Numbered from the stretch's first letter, positions 1 to 7,933 are shown. The stretch: 19,286 nucleotides of DNA from an uncultured Oscillospiraceae bacterium (GCA_900547015.1 URFD01000016.1:1-19286); one strand, 5' to 3'. Notes: generated by a model from the sequence alone, not told the origin. Made by a program: numbers and translations.

Positions 1-516
1 TCTGAAGAATCGCCCGAATTTTTTGACGTAGAAAATTTTGAATACAAAGGTTTTGATCTAAACCCCGAACAATTGTACTACAAAAAAGTCAGCGCCGGCG
101 ACACCTTCAAAGGCTACACGGTTAAAAAAGCCAGAACTTCTTTTGAAAGTCTCAGCGGCTACGGCACATTAAGTGAAGTTACATTTGAAGGTAAAATATC
201 CATGACAGGTAATCTGTCTATCGATGAAAATGACGACAGCTGTGCGGCGTTCCGTCCGTTTGCAGATAAAAACGAATTTCTCCCCATAAGCTGGATCTAT
301 GATGGTACTAATTTAAATTGGTCAGATGCGCAGGTCAGCGACAGCGGAACGCCTTATATCATACCCATTGACGAGATTGACGATGAGGTATTAACTGCAC
401 TGAACGAAAAGAAAAAGTTAGATGTTGAGGTTGAACTATCAGAGCTTACACTACATGGCTGTGAGTATGATTCAAGAGAAAACAGCTGCAAGATTACAGA
501 CATAAAATTGATTTGA
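1..516 (+). CDS. Hypothetical protein, 3' part only
   Basis: The frame is open from the first base of the window to the TGA at 514-516, so the true start lies upstream; an internal TTG at 73 is only a possible start. The visible 171 residues are acidic and rich in Asp, Glu, Ser and Lys, with alternating polar and hydrophobic stretches that suggest beta strands, and no membrane segment. Three cysteines are visible: one in the middle and a pair (GCEY and ENSC) near the C-terminus. I do not recognise a family. The codons are clearly more AT-rich than those of the downstream genes, which hints at an accessory or acquired gene. An extracellular or lipoprotein-type domain is possible but cannot be judged without the N-terminus. 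Confidence 0.7.
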   Translation, partial: SEESPEFFDVENFEYKGFDLNPEQLYYKKVSAGDTFKGYTVKKARTSFESLSGYGTLSEVTFEGKISMTGNLSIDENDDSCAAFRPFADKNEFLPISWIYDGTNLNWSDAQVSDSGTPYIIPIDEIDDEVLTALNEKKKLDVEVELSELTLHGCEYDSRENSCKITDIKLI

Positions 517-522
517 GGGATC

Positions 523-563
523 AAAAAAAGGGGATTGTTCCATTGGAACAGTCCCCTTTTTTT
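523..563. terminator. Bidirectional rho-independent terminator
   Basis: An 11-bp stem (530-540 with 546-556, one G-T pair) closes a 5-nt loop. It is flanked by seven A on the left and seven T on the right, so it can terminate transcription in both directions. It sits between the convergent ends of the partial gene (stop at 516) and the aldo/keto reductase (stop at 575). Confidence 0.92.
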
Positions 564-574
564 GATTGTCGCGC

Positions 575-1732
575 TTATTTTACAGCCTCAGCTGCTTCCA
601 GCTCAGCCTTCTTCTCCAGATAGAGCGCATGAATCATCGCCAGCTTGTTCGGAATCTCAATCATCTGCGGACAATGTCTCATGCACTTGCCACAGCGGAC
701 GCACTTGTCAGCGCCGGCGCCCTGCTCCAGAATCTCGCCGTAATCCTCGACAAAGTCCTTTTCCTTCTCAAAGATTTTCAGCCGCGCATAGATGGCAAAA
801 ATCTCCGGAATATCCACACCCATCGGGCAGTCCATGCAGTACCGACAGCCGGTGCAGGGAACATCGTTGACCTTGCGGATGGACTCCACCACCTGCTCCA
901 CTGCCTGCTGCTCCTGCTCGTTGAGCGGCTGGAAGTTGGTCATCATGCGGACATTGTCCTCCAGCTGTGCCAGATCGCTCATGCCGCTGAGCACAACTGC
1001 TACCTGCGGCAGAGATTCTACCCAGCGAATCGCCCAGCTTGCAACGGAATAGTCCGGGTGCAGCTGAGTGAACGGCTTGGTGCGCTCCTCGTCGAGGGTT
1101 GCCAGATAGCCGCCGCGCACCGGCTCCATCACCATACAAGGCAGGTTGCGCTTTTCCAGCTCGCGGTAGAGCTGCTCGGCGCCCTGAGTCTGCCAGTCCA
1201 GATAGTTCAGCTGAATCTGCACGAAGTCCCAATCATAATCATCCAGAATCTGGGTGAAGATGGGGTAGGTGTCGTGGAAGGAGAAGCCCAGATGCTTGAT
1301 TTTTCCCTGACGCTTCATCTCCTGTAAAAATTCAACACAGTGAAATTCCTTGACCTTTTTGTAGTGGTCGCGGTTGAGGCTGTGTACCAGATAAAAATCG
1401 ATGTAGTCGGTCTTGAGCGTCTTGAGCTGGCGCTCGAACAAATCCTTCATCGCCTGCTCGTCCTCGCAAACCCAGATGCTCATCTTGTCCGCCAGATAGT
1501 AGGTGCTGCGGTCATAGATTTCAAATGCCTTGCCGAAGATTTTTTCCGATTCTCCCTTGTGGTAAACAACGGCAGTATCAAAATAGTTGACACCCATCTC
1601 ATAGGCTTTTCTCAGCAGTTCAACAGCTGCCTCAACATCCACCTGGTCTCCCTGTTTCGGAAAGCGCATTCCGCCGTATCCCAGACGGGAAATCTCCTTG
1701 CCAAGCTGTGGTATCCTCTTGCGATCAATCAT
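575..1732 (-). CDS. Aldo/keto reductase with C-terminal 4Fe-4S domain
   Basis: This 385-residue protein has an AKR TIM barrel (about residues 5-275) followed by a bacterial ferredoxin-like tail. The AKR catalytic tetrad is visible as D52 and Y57 (FDTAVVYH), K83 (LADKM) and H117 (YLVHS). The tail carries two cysteine clusters, C293/C296/C299/C302 followed by Pro and C344/C347/C350/C354 followed by Pro, enough for two 4Fe-4S centres. This is the domain order of the COG1453-type 'Fe-S oxidoreductase' aldo/keto reductases common in anaerobes; the cellular substrate is unknown. The ATG at 1732 is preceded by AAAGGAG at good spacing. The gene appears monocistronic, with the shared terminator at 523-563 just downstream. 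Confidence 0.9.
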   Translation of the reverse strand: MIDRKRIPQLGKEISRLGYGGMRFPKQGDQVDVEAAVELLRKAYEMGVNYFDTAVVYHKGESEKIFGKAFEIYDRSTYYLADKMSIWVCEDEQAMKDLFERQLKTLKTDYIDFYLVHSLNRDHYKKVKEFHCVEFLQEMKRQGKIKHLGFSFHDTYPIFTQILDDYDWDFVQIQLNYLDWQTQGAEQLYRELEKRNLPCMVMEPVRGGYLATLDEERTKPFTQLHPDYSVASWAIRWVESLPQVAVVLSGMSDLAQLEDNVRMMTNFQPLNEQEQQAVEQVVESIRKVNDVPCTGCRYCMDCPMGVDIPEIFAIYARLKIFEKEKDFVEDYGEILEQGAGADKCVRCGKCMRHCPQMIEIPNKLAMIHALYLEKKAELEAAEAVK

Positions 1733-1804
1733 CTTGTCCCTCTCCTTTACTCACAGAAATTTTCAGCCTGAAATCCCCATTGACACAGGTCTTCTCTATT
1801 TTTA

Positions 1805-1833
1805 ATACTACCACAGTTTTCCACCCGGAACAA
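1805..1833 (-). promoter_or_regulatory. Possible promoter of the aldo/keto reductase
   Basis: On the minus strand TTGTTC (1828-1833), 17 nt and TAGTAT (1805-1810) are preceded by an extended TGG. The match is moderate, about 75 nt upstream of the ATG. Confidence 0.35.
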
Positions 1834-1918
1834 TGCCCTGAATCCGGACTTTGTCTGTTTAGAATATGAACATTTCTAAAATTTGGCAGATTTCTCCAAG
1901 GGGAAAAGCCGGCAGAGA

Positions 1919-1947
1919 TTGACCTTTTGGTGCGGTTGGTTTAAAAT
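1919..1947 (+). promoter_or_regulatory. Sigma-A promoter of rpe
   Basis: TTGACC (1919-1924), a 17-nt spacer and TAAAAT (1942-1947) make a near-consensus vegetative promoter. The predicted start is near 1954, about 50 nt ahead of the rpe ATG. Confidence 0.75.
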
Positions 1948-2002
1948 AAAATGGAATCAGTTTACCCCTCGACATTTCATTTTTCAGAAAGGTGTGTCTT
2001 TT

Positions 2003-2659
2003 ATGATAAAAATTTCCCCATCCATCCTCTCTGCCGACTTCTCACAGCTGGGCAGCGAAGCCAGAAAAATGCAGGAGGCAGGTGCTCCTTGGCTGCACAT
2101 CGATGTGATGGACGGTCACTTCGTCCCCAACATCTCCTTCGGTGCTCCGGTCATGAAGTGCATCCGCAAGGACTTTGACGGTGTGTTCGATGTCCATCTG
2201 ATGATCAGCGAGCCACTGCGCTATGTGGATGATTTCGTCAAAGCCGGCGCAGACATGATTACCTTCCATCTGGAATCGGACAGCGATGCCGATGCCACCA
2301 TCGACGCCATCCACCAGAAGGGCCTCAAGGCCGGTATCTCCATCAAGCCCGGAACCCTTGCTCAGGCAGTTCAGCCTTACCTTGACCGCGTTGACATGGT
2401 GCTGGTCATGACGGTAGAGCCGGGCTTCGGCGGTCAGAAATTCATGACCGACATGATGCCAAAGGTCACCCAGATTCGCGAATGGATTGAGCAGAGCGGC
2501 CGTGACATCGACCTTCAGGTTGACGGCGGCGTCAACGGTCAGACTGCTCAGGTCTGCATCGAGGCAGGAGCCAACGTTCTGGTTGCAGGCTCTTACCTGT
2601 TCTCCAAGGACGACTATGCCGCTGCCCTGCGTTCTCTGATTCCGGCAGAGCAGGCTTAA
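2003..2659 (+). CDS. rpe: Ribulose-phosphate 3-epimerase
   Basis: This enzyme interconverts D-ribulose 5-phosphate and D-xylulose 5-phosphate in the pentose phosphate pathway, in the cytosol. The 218 residues match the usual family length. Signature segments are visible in order: PSILSADF near the N-terminus, HIDVMDGHFVPNISFG with the metal-binding HxD, DVHLMI, TFHLE, GISIKPGT, MTVEPGFGGQKF and QVDGGVN, then a phosphate-binding AGANVLVAGS. The frame is open back to 1883, but the ATG at 2003 gives the canonical N-terminus, has AAAGGTG upstream, and lies downstream of the promoter. The stop overlaps the convergent MecA-like gene by 4 bp. Rpe is often near rsgA/stk genes in Firmicutes, which is not the case here. 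Confidence 0.96.
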   Translation: MIKISPSILSADFSQLGSEARKMQEAGAPWLHIDVMDGHFVPNISFGAPVMKCIRKDFDGVFDVHLMISEPLRYVDDFVKAGADMITFHLESDSDADATIDAIHQKGLKAGISIKPGTLAQAVQPYLDRVDMVLVMTVEPGFGGQKFMTDMMPKVTQIREWIEQSGRDIDLQVDGGVNGQTAQVCIEAGANVLVAGSYLFSKDDYAAALRSLIPAEQA

Positions 2660-3222
2660 TCGGGCAGAGTGCCTCCGAAAAAATGCCGGATGGTCTGCAC
2701 TGCCTTTTCCTCCAGCAGGCACCCGGCATATTCCCGAAGCATCCCCTCTGCCAGAGCATCTCTGCGGGCACGGCTTCCGTACTCCAGCAACAAGCCCTGC
2801 AAGGGACTGCTTTCTGCTTGCGCCGGCACAACGCTCAGATAAAACCAGCCGTCCCACTCGTACAGACTGCTGTCCCGAACGCTGTCGGGCAGCTGTTTGC
2901 CCAGAGCCAGACAGGCGCGAATCATCGCTTCGCTGTCGCAAAACCGATAGACCTGTCTGGGCTCCTCTCTGTGAGAGGGGGGCAGGGCCCGCCTGAGGGT
3001 CAAAACCGCACCCTCCTGCACCGAGGTAAGCTCGACCAAAAAGGTCCCGGCACACAGAGGGATTCCCGTTTCCTGTTCGGCGCGGCGAATCAGCCGGGTC
3101 AGGATTCTGCGGGTCAGCGGGTCGGAACCGTCGAGCGGCTTTGTCCCAAGCTCCAACGCGGACAGCTCCCCTGTGCTCAGCAGGATTTCCAGCGCACCTT
3201 CCCCCGTTTGTCTAAACTTCAT
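2656..3222 (-). CDS. MecA-like adaptor protein (divergent)
   Basis: The protein has 188 residues from the ATG at 3222, preceded by AAAGGCGG at 8 nt; a GTG at 3231 in the same frame lies too close to that site. The N-terminus (MKFRQTGEGALEILLSTGEL, then a helix with RLIRRAEQETG) resembles the substrate-recruiting half of MecA. The C-terminal half matches the ClpC-binding half in pattern: VYRF, a helix, SSLYEWDGWFYLSV, LLLEYG, then LREYA and IRHFF. MecA proteins deliver substrates to the ClpCP protease. The sequence is divergent and the usual long acidic linker is short, so this is a family-level call by pattern. It is convergent with rpe and divergent from the Rnf-like operon. Confidence 0.68.
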   Translation of the reverse strand: MKFRQTGEGALEILLSTGELSALELGTKPLDGSDPLTRRILTRLIRRAEQETGIPLCAGTFLVELTSVQEGAVLTLRRALPPSHREEPRQVYRFCDSEAMIRACLALGKQLPDSVRDSSLYEWDGWFYLSVVPAQAESSPLQGLLLEYGSRARRDALAEGMLREYAGCLLEEKAVQTIRHFFGGTLPD

Positions 3223-3295
3223 CTCAGACACCGCCTTTCCCCAAAACCATCGTTTTTACTTCCCGGCTCCCGCCCATGAAAGGAGTTTTCCCCGA

Positions 3296-4363
3296 ATGTC
3301 TTTTTTCCATTGGCTGGCCACCGGCTCTTCCAACGGTATTCTGCTCGAGCAGGAAAAAGAACCTGCCCTGTCCAAACCGTTCCTGCCGTTCTACAGTGCC
3401 GCCACCCTGCAAAGTCAGAGCTTTGACCCCGGCTGTTCTGCCGACGGGCCGATCGGCAAAGAGGACCTTTGCCGCGTCGCACGCCTTGCCCACATCATCG
3501 ATGAGCGGGACGGCAACCTCCTGGCTGATAAAATCGAACACTGTTCCGCGCAGAAGATTTCGGTCGTCTGTGCGGATGCCATCGACGATGAACCCTATGT
3601 TTCCAGCCAAATCAGCCCTCTGCTGCACTGCCGCAGTCAGGTGGTTGAGGCTTTAACCTGGGTCGCTGACGCCCTGAAGGCCGACCAGCGCTTCATCGCC
3701 GTATATAAAAATATGTCGTCCCTCAACACCAAAATTCCCGCTTCCATCGAAGGAGTTCCCGTGCGCCGCATGGAGGGCCGCTACCCGATGGAAATTCGCG
3801 CCTTCCGCGCGCTGGGGGATGACACCCTGATTATCGGCTCTGCCGCTCTGCTGCACCTGTACCGTGCGGTCACCGAGGGCAGGGTGCAAACCACCTCCTT
3901 TGTGACCGTTGCCGGAAACTGCGTGACCTCTCCCTGCAATCTGGAGGTCACCATCGGCACCCCGGTCGCACAGATTTTGGAGCGCTGCGGCCTGCTGCGG
4001 GAGCCGACCTATCTCATCGAGGGCAGTGCCATGCACGGCATCTGCGTGACCGACCCGGAAAACACCGCGGTTCGCGCGGATACCCGTTCGATTCTGGCAT
4101 TCCATGTTGACCGGCAGGAGCAGCTGTACAACTGCATTGGCTGCGGACGCTGCATCGAGGCTTGTCCGCTGGGACTCAATCCCCACAAGCTGTACCAGTG
4201 CGTCACCACTGCCCACCTGAACAAGGCCACCCTGCTGGGCATCGACCGCTGCATCGGCTGTGCAACCTGTAGCTATATCTGCCCGTCCCGTCTGGACCTT
4301 GCCCACACCATCACCGAAGGCAAGCGCCGCTGTGCCTCCCGAAAGGAGCCAGCCGACCGCTAG
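3296..4363 (+). CDS. rnfC: RnfC-like Fe-S subunit, shortened and divergent
   Basis: The start is the ATG at 3296 with AAAGGAG 10 nt upstream. The protein has 355 residues; typical RnfC has about 430 or more. Recognisable RnfC blocks are EPYVSSQ (about residue 99), GRYPMEIRAF (161), the SLBB-like VTVAGNCVTSPCNLEVTIGT (203-222) and two ferredoxin motifs, C280/C283/C286/C290 and C319/C322/C325/C329. Two blocks are unusual. The glycine-rich GGAxFPT loop expected before EPY is replaced by DERDGNLLADKIE (69-81), and the usual ECEPY reads DDEPY. In canonical Rnf this subunit takes electrons from NADH through FMN; that site looks lost, while the 4Fe-4S wiring is intact. It is the first gene of a C-D-E-A operon. 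Confidence 0.8.
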   Translation: MSFFHWLATGSSNGILLEQEKEPALSKPFLPFYSAATLQSQSFDPGCSADGPIGKEDLCRVARLAHIIDERDGNLLADKIEHCSAQKISVVCADAIDDEPYVSSQISPLLHCRSQVVEALTWVADALKADQRFIAVYKNMSSLNTKIPASIEGVPVRRMEGRYPMEIRAFRALGDDTLIIGSAALLHLYRAVTEGRVQTTSFVTVAGNCVTSPCNLEVTIGTPVAQILERCGLLREPTYLIEGSAMHGICVTDPENTAVRADTRSILAFHVDRQEQLYNCIGCGRCIEACPLGLNPHKLYQCVTTAHLNKATLLGIDRCIGCATCSYICPSRLDLAHTITEGKRRCASRKEPADR

Positions 4364-4395
4364 AGCCAACCGTTCTGAAAGGAGCGTTTTCATCC

Positions 4396-5400
4396 TTGAA
4401 TCCATTGATCCATCATGCACCCTATATCCGGCACCCCGAATCGAGCCGGACGGTGATGAGCGATATGATCATCGCTTTGATGCCTCTGTTTTGTATGTCC
4501 TTCTTTTACTATGGGCCGCGCGTCTTTCTGGTCGGCGGAGTTTCGGTGCTGACCTGTCTGCTGGCGGACTGGATGTGCAGTCTGCTTCTGCACCAAAAAA
4601 ACAACCCGCGCGACCTGAGCCCCGTGGTCACCGGACTCATCATCACCATGCTGGTGCCGCCTGCCGTCGCGCTGTATGTCGTGGTTTGGGCTGCGCTGTT
4701 TGCCATCCTGGTGGCAAAGGCTCCCTTTGGCGGAACCGGACACAATATCTTTAATCCTGCCGCCGCCGGTCTTGCCTTCTCCACCATCTGCTGGAGCGGC
4801 CAGATGTTCGGCTACACCTCCGCCATGCAGCGTCTGCCGATGGTAATTGACGAAACCGTTCGCTTTGTCCAAGGCCCGACCGCTGCCCTCAAGGTAGGCG
4901 GTATCTCCCGCATCGGGCTGACCGAGTTGCTGCTGGGAAATTTCCCGGGACCCATCGGCTCCACCCATACGCTGATTATCTTTGCCTGCCTGATTTATCT
5001 GGTTGCCCGCAGTGCGGTGCGCTGGTATCTGCCCTTGAGCTATGTGGCGGCGGTTTCCCTGCTGTCCGCCTGCTACCGCCCCTTTGGTGTCACACCGCTG
5101 GAATCGATTGCCAATGAGCTGTTCGCAGGCTCGCTGTTCTTCGTGGCGGTCTACCTGCTGTGCGACCCGGTCACCACCCCGAAATACCGCATCTCCCGGG
5201 TTCTGTACGGATTCTCGGCAGGTCTGCTGACCATGCTGTTCCGCTACTACAGCCCGTTCGAGCTCAGCGCCGTCTTTGCGATTCTGGCGATGAATGCGCT
5301 GGCACCGGCATTTGACTGCTTCTGCGAGTGGCTCATGCCCCGCCTGCATCCTCTGCCAGCCCCTGCAAAAGCCGACGGGAAAGGAGGCGCTCGGTCATGA
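4396..5400 (+). CDS. rnfD: RnfD-like membrane subunit (NqrB/RnfD family)
   Basis: The TTG start at 4396 follows AAAGGAG (4378-4384) and gives 334 residues. There are about eight hydrophobic membrane segments. The family signature FGGTGHNIFNPAAAG is clear at 111-125, as are SPVVTGLIITMLVP (75-88), GNFPGPIGSTHTLIIF (181-196) and the C-terminal DPVTTPKYR block. In Rnf this subunit spans the membrane and carries FMN covalently bound to a threonine in an SGAT-type motif; here the equivalent segment reads QGPTAALK with T162, so a threonine is kept but the motif is altered. The gene starts 32 nt after rnfC and overlaps rnfE by ATGA (5397-5400). The rnfG gene that usually follows rnfD is absent. Confidence 0.88.
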   Translation: MNPLIHHAPYIRHPESSRTVMSDMIIALMPLFCMSFFYYGPRVFLVGGVSVLTCLLADWMCSLLLHQKNNPRDLSPVVTGLIITMLVPPAVALYVVVWAALFAILVAKAPFGGTGHNIFNPAAAGLAFSTICWSGQMFGYTSAMQRLPMVIDETVRFVQGPTAALKVGGISRIGLTELLLGNFPGPIGSTHTLIIFACLIYLVARSAVRWYLPLSYVAAVSLLSACYRPFGVTPLESIANELFAGSLFFVAVYLLCDPVTTPKYRISRVLYGFSAGLLTMLFRYYSPFELSAVFAILAMNALAPAFDCFCEWLMPRLHPLPAPAKADGKGGARS

Positions 5401-6092
5401 ACCTGACCTTTGCACGAAAATACTACCGCCTGCTGTCGAAAACAGAAGGCATCCTCTATCAAAATCCACTGCTGGCTTTGGGGCTTGCCCTGCCGCTTGC
5501 CGTCATTCCCAGCTTCAGCATCACCGGCGCGGTGGCAATCTCTCTGGCAATGCTGCTGTGCTTTGTGCCGACAGTCTTTCTGGCCTCCCTGCTCAGAGGA
5601 CGGTTCTCCACTGCCGGACAGGTGATTGTCTATCCGCTGGTCTCCTGCCTGCTTCTGATTCCGGCAGGCAAGCTGGTCTCCTGGATTTCTCCGCTGATTT
5701 TCGACACTTTGGGTGTCTACTTTTCTTTAATCTGTGTCAACTCTCTGCTGATGTTTTCGGTGGGTCAGGCACAGAAGAAAACCCCGTTTGCCGCACTCAA
5801 ACTCGCTCTCAGACAGTGGCTGGGCGCCACGCTGGTTGCGCTGGTTCTGGGACTGATTCGTGAGCTAACCGGCTCCGGCTCTGTTTGGGGCGTGACCCTG
5901 CTGCGGAACATCCCCCGTCTGCCGGTCGCACAGATGGCGATGGGCGGCTTCATCCTGATGGGATTTTTCGCCGCTCTGTGCCGGCTGATTCACCGCAGCA
6001 TCCTGCGCTTCACCATCAAATCCGGAGCTGCGCTGGATGCCGCTGCTTTGGCACAAAATCAGGAAAACTCGCAGGGAGGTGAGGACAGATGA
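5397..6092 (+). CDS. rnfE: RnfE-like membrane subunit lacking the conserved cysteines
   Basis: The ATG at 5397 overlaps the rnfD stop, with AAAGGAGG upstream; this gives 231 residues and about six membrane segments. The family pattern is seen in QNPLLALGLALPLAV (22-36), VNSLLMF (114-120) and GLIRELTGSGSVWG (152-165). In canonical RnfE/NqrD the first block reads LGLCPxLA and the second VNCxxLG; the two cysteines help bind an iron-sulfur centre inside the membrane. Here these positions are Ala31 and Ser116. Cys113, three residues before Ser116, is the only nearby cysteine. It overlaps rnfA by ATGA (6089-6092), so the two paired half-membrane subunits are translationally coupled. Confidence 0.82.
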   Translation: MNLTFARKYYRLLSKTEGILYQNPLLALGLALPLAVIPSFSITGAVAISLAMLLCFVPTVFLASLLRGRFSTAGQVIVYPLVSCLLLIPAGKLVSWISPLIFDTLGVYFSLICVNSLLMFSVGQAQKKTPFAALKLALRQWLGATLVALVLGLIRELTGSGSVWGVTLLRNIPRLPVAQMAMGGFILMGFFAALCRLIHRSILRFTIKSGAALDAAALAQNQENSQGGEDR

Positions 6093-6685
6093 TCTTTCTA
6101 TCCGAAATGTTCGCAGCCTTTGTCACCGCGATGATGCTGGAAAACCTGCTGTTTGCCCGCGCCATCGACATTCCGGGTCTGTATGAAAAGCGCAGTCCTC
6201 AGCAGATTCTGCTCATCGGCAGCATCCTGACCGCCATCATCGCGGTCTGCTCTGTCCCTGCCTATTTTATCAACACCCTGTTCACCAGCCACGCGGCCTT
6301 TGTCCCTTACATGACACTGAGCTTTTTGCTCCTCAACTGTCTGGTATTTCTGGGCTTCTACTTTGGGATTCGCCGCTTTGCTCCTGCTGTCTTTGCACAA
6401 ATCGGCAACGCTCTGCCCTTCTACGGGGTCAACTGTGCCACACTGGGCACCCTGCTGATTGCTGCCAGACTCAGCACCAACATCCATTTTTCGTCCTTTT
6501 TCGGCTATTGTCTGGGGTCGGGGGTCGGCTTTACCTGTGCGATGTTCGTCATCTGGTCTATGCGCCAGTCGATGTCGTTGAGCCGCACACCAAAAGCCTT
6601 CCGTGGTCTGCCCATCACCCTGATTTATCTGGGCATCCTTTCGCTGTCGCTGTTCGGTCTGCTGGGCAACCAGCTGCCGTCCTAG
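6089..6685 (+). CDS. rnfA: RnfA-like membrane subunit
   Basis: The ATG at 6089 is coupled to the rnfE stop, with AGGGAGGTGAGG just upstream; this gives 198 residues, the normal family length. There are about six membrane segments in the inverted topology typical of the RnfA/RnfE pair. The block ENLLFARAIDIPGL (18-31) aligns with the canonical NNFVLxxFLGICP but has no cysteine. The second block GVNCATLG (113-120) keeps its cysteine, C116. So one of the two expected cluster ligands is present. In complete Rnf operons rnfB follows here; instead a glycosyl-hydrolase-like gene starts 46 nt later. Confidence 0.84.
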   Translation: MIFLSEMFAAFVTAMMLENLLFARAIDIPGLYEKRSPQQILLIGSILTAIIAVCSVPAYFINTLFTSHAAFVPYMTLSFLLLNCLVFLGFYFGIRRFAPAVFAQIGNALPFYGVNCATLGTLLIAARLSTNIHFSSFFGYCLGSGVGFTCAMFVIWSMRQSMSLSRTPKAFRGLPITLIYLGILSLSLFGLLGNQLPS

Positions 6686-6731
6686 GCCTCCGGCATCATC
6701 CACACCAAATATCACCACAGGGAGAATCCAA

Positions 6732-7916
6732 ATGGGAAAACCGTATAAAATCAAACATCACAAAAGGATATACCGCCGCTCTGCCGGAAGCATCATTCTT
6801 CGGGTGCTGATGATTGTCGCCGCTGTCGCCGTTTTGTTCGGGTTGGGCTGGGCGCTGTACGCTCCGGTCAGCAGTTGGATCGGGCAGCGTCAGAGCAACC
6901 ACGACGCCCCGACGATTGGCACCTCGGACCAGACCTCCGACACACAACAGACCGAGGAGGAAACCTCTGCCGAAGCGCCGTCGGTTTCCCAGGAAAACAC
7001 CGTCACCTCGATGACCGCCTATCTGCCGATTGAGACCATCGCCGAGCCGCAGCTGCTTGCAAGCGCATTGCAGTCTGCCGCCGATGCCGGATACGACAGC
7101 ATCATGTTCGACCTGAAGTCCGCCGACGGAACGGTCAACTACGCAATCTCCTACAATGAGCTGACCGATGCGCGGGTCACCCGCCAGAATCCGATTGACC
7201 TCAATGCCGTCGCAGAGCAGATTCGTCAGGCAGGGCTTATCCCGGTCGCTTCTATCTGGACCTTCCGGGACAACCTCTACCCCTCTGCCAATAATGCCGC
7301 CTCCACCTACTATCAGGATTCCGATTTCCTCTGGGTGGACAACTCACCGGAAAAGGGCGGCAAGCCTTGGATGAACCCCTTCTCGCAGGCCGCTCAGGAT
7401 TACATCCGCAAGATTGTCGATGATGCCTGCACAGCCGGATTCCGAAGCATCGTCCTGCAGGGCGTACAGTTCCCAGAGGGATACGCGCTGGATATGATTG
7501 ACTACCGAGAGCACGCCGGCGAGGACAAGCACGCCTTCCTGAAAACCTATCTCAGCCAAATCACCGAATATGCCGCCGGAAAAGGGGTTGAGCTGATGCC
7601 TCTGTTCTCTGCACCGAGTATGCTTGGCACCAACAACGCGATGTATTTCGGCGATACCAGCGACCTGTCTCCTGCTCTTACCGCAGTTGACCTGCGCCTG
7701 AGCGTTTTCGGTTCCGGGCTCAACACCGATTCGGTCTCCATTCCGGAGCCTGCCGCCAATGCCTACAACACCATCAAGACTGCCGGTGCAGCCGTCTGCA
7801 CCAAGCTCCCAGCCGGGCAGCTGGTCTGCGTTTTGGATGGCAGCGATTCGAGCGAGCTACAGGGAGCCACCGAAAGCGGAATCAAGCGGTACATCATCGC
7901 AGAACCCACCTTCTAA
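6732..7916 (+). CDS. Membrane-anchored glycosyl-hydrolase-like protein (DUF4015 type)
   Basis: The ATG at 6732 has AGGGAG about 8 nt upstream; the protein has 394 residues. A basic N-terminus leads into one hydrophobic segment (about 20-45), then a Ser/Thr/Glu-rich linker (52-92), then a globular domain outside the cell. That domain looks like a TIM-barrel glycoside hydrolase of the DUF4015 (PF13200) kind: AAYLPIET-like start, YDSIMFDLKSADGTVNYA (about 115-132), GLIPVASIWTFRDN and WMNPFSQAAQDYIRKIVDDA. The substrate is unknown, with cell-wall or surface glycans as plausible guesses. It may be cotranscribed with the Rnf-like genes, since no terminator separates them, but a functional link is not evident. 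Confidence 0.68.
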   Translation: MGKPYKIKHHKRIYRRSAGSIILRVLMIVAAVAVLFGLGWALYAPVSSWIGQRQSNHDAPTIGTSDQTSDTQQTEEETSAEAPSVSQENTVTSMTAYLPIETIAEPQLLASALQSAADAGYDSIMFDLKSADGTVNYAISYNELTDARVTRQNPIDLNAVAEQIRQAGLIPVASIWTFRDNLYPSANNAASTYYQDSDFLWVDNSPEKGGKPWMNPFSQAAQDYIRKIVDDACTAGFRSIVLQGVQFPEGYALDMIDYREHAGEDKHAFLKTYLSQITEYAAGKGVELMPLFSAPSMLGTNNAMYFGDTSDLSPALTAVDLRLSVFGSGLNTDSVSIPEPAANAYNTIKTAGAAVCTKLPAGQLVCVLDGSDSSELQGATESGIKRYIIAEPTF

Positions 7917-7933
7917 CCATAACAGCAACGCAC

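Noticed and set aside
1780..1808. TTGACA-17-TAATAC on the plus strand as an additional rpe promoter
   Set aside because: The -10 match is poor and a much better promoter lies at 1919-1947.
1883..2002. A 40-codon N-terminal extension of rpe
   Set aside because: It would begin before the promoter and adds residues absent from the family; the ATG at 2003 has a binding site.
4390..5349. A 319-codon minus-strand frame opposite rnfD
   Set aside because: The translation is rich in Gln, Gly and Arg with no fold-like pattern; the other strand has a clear membrane protein.
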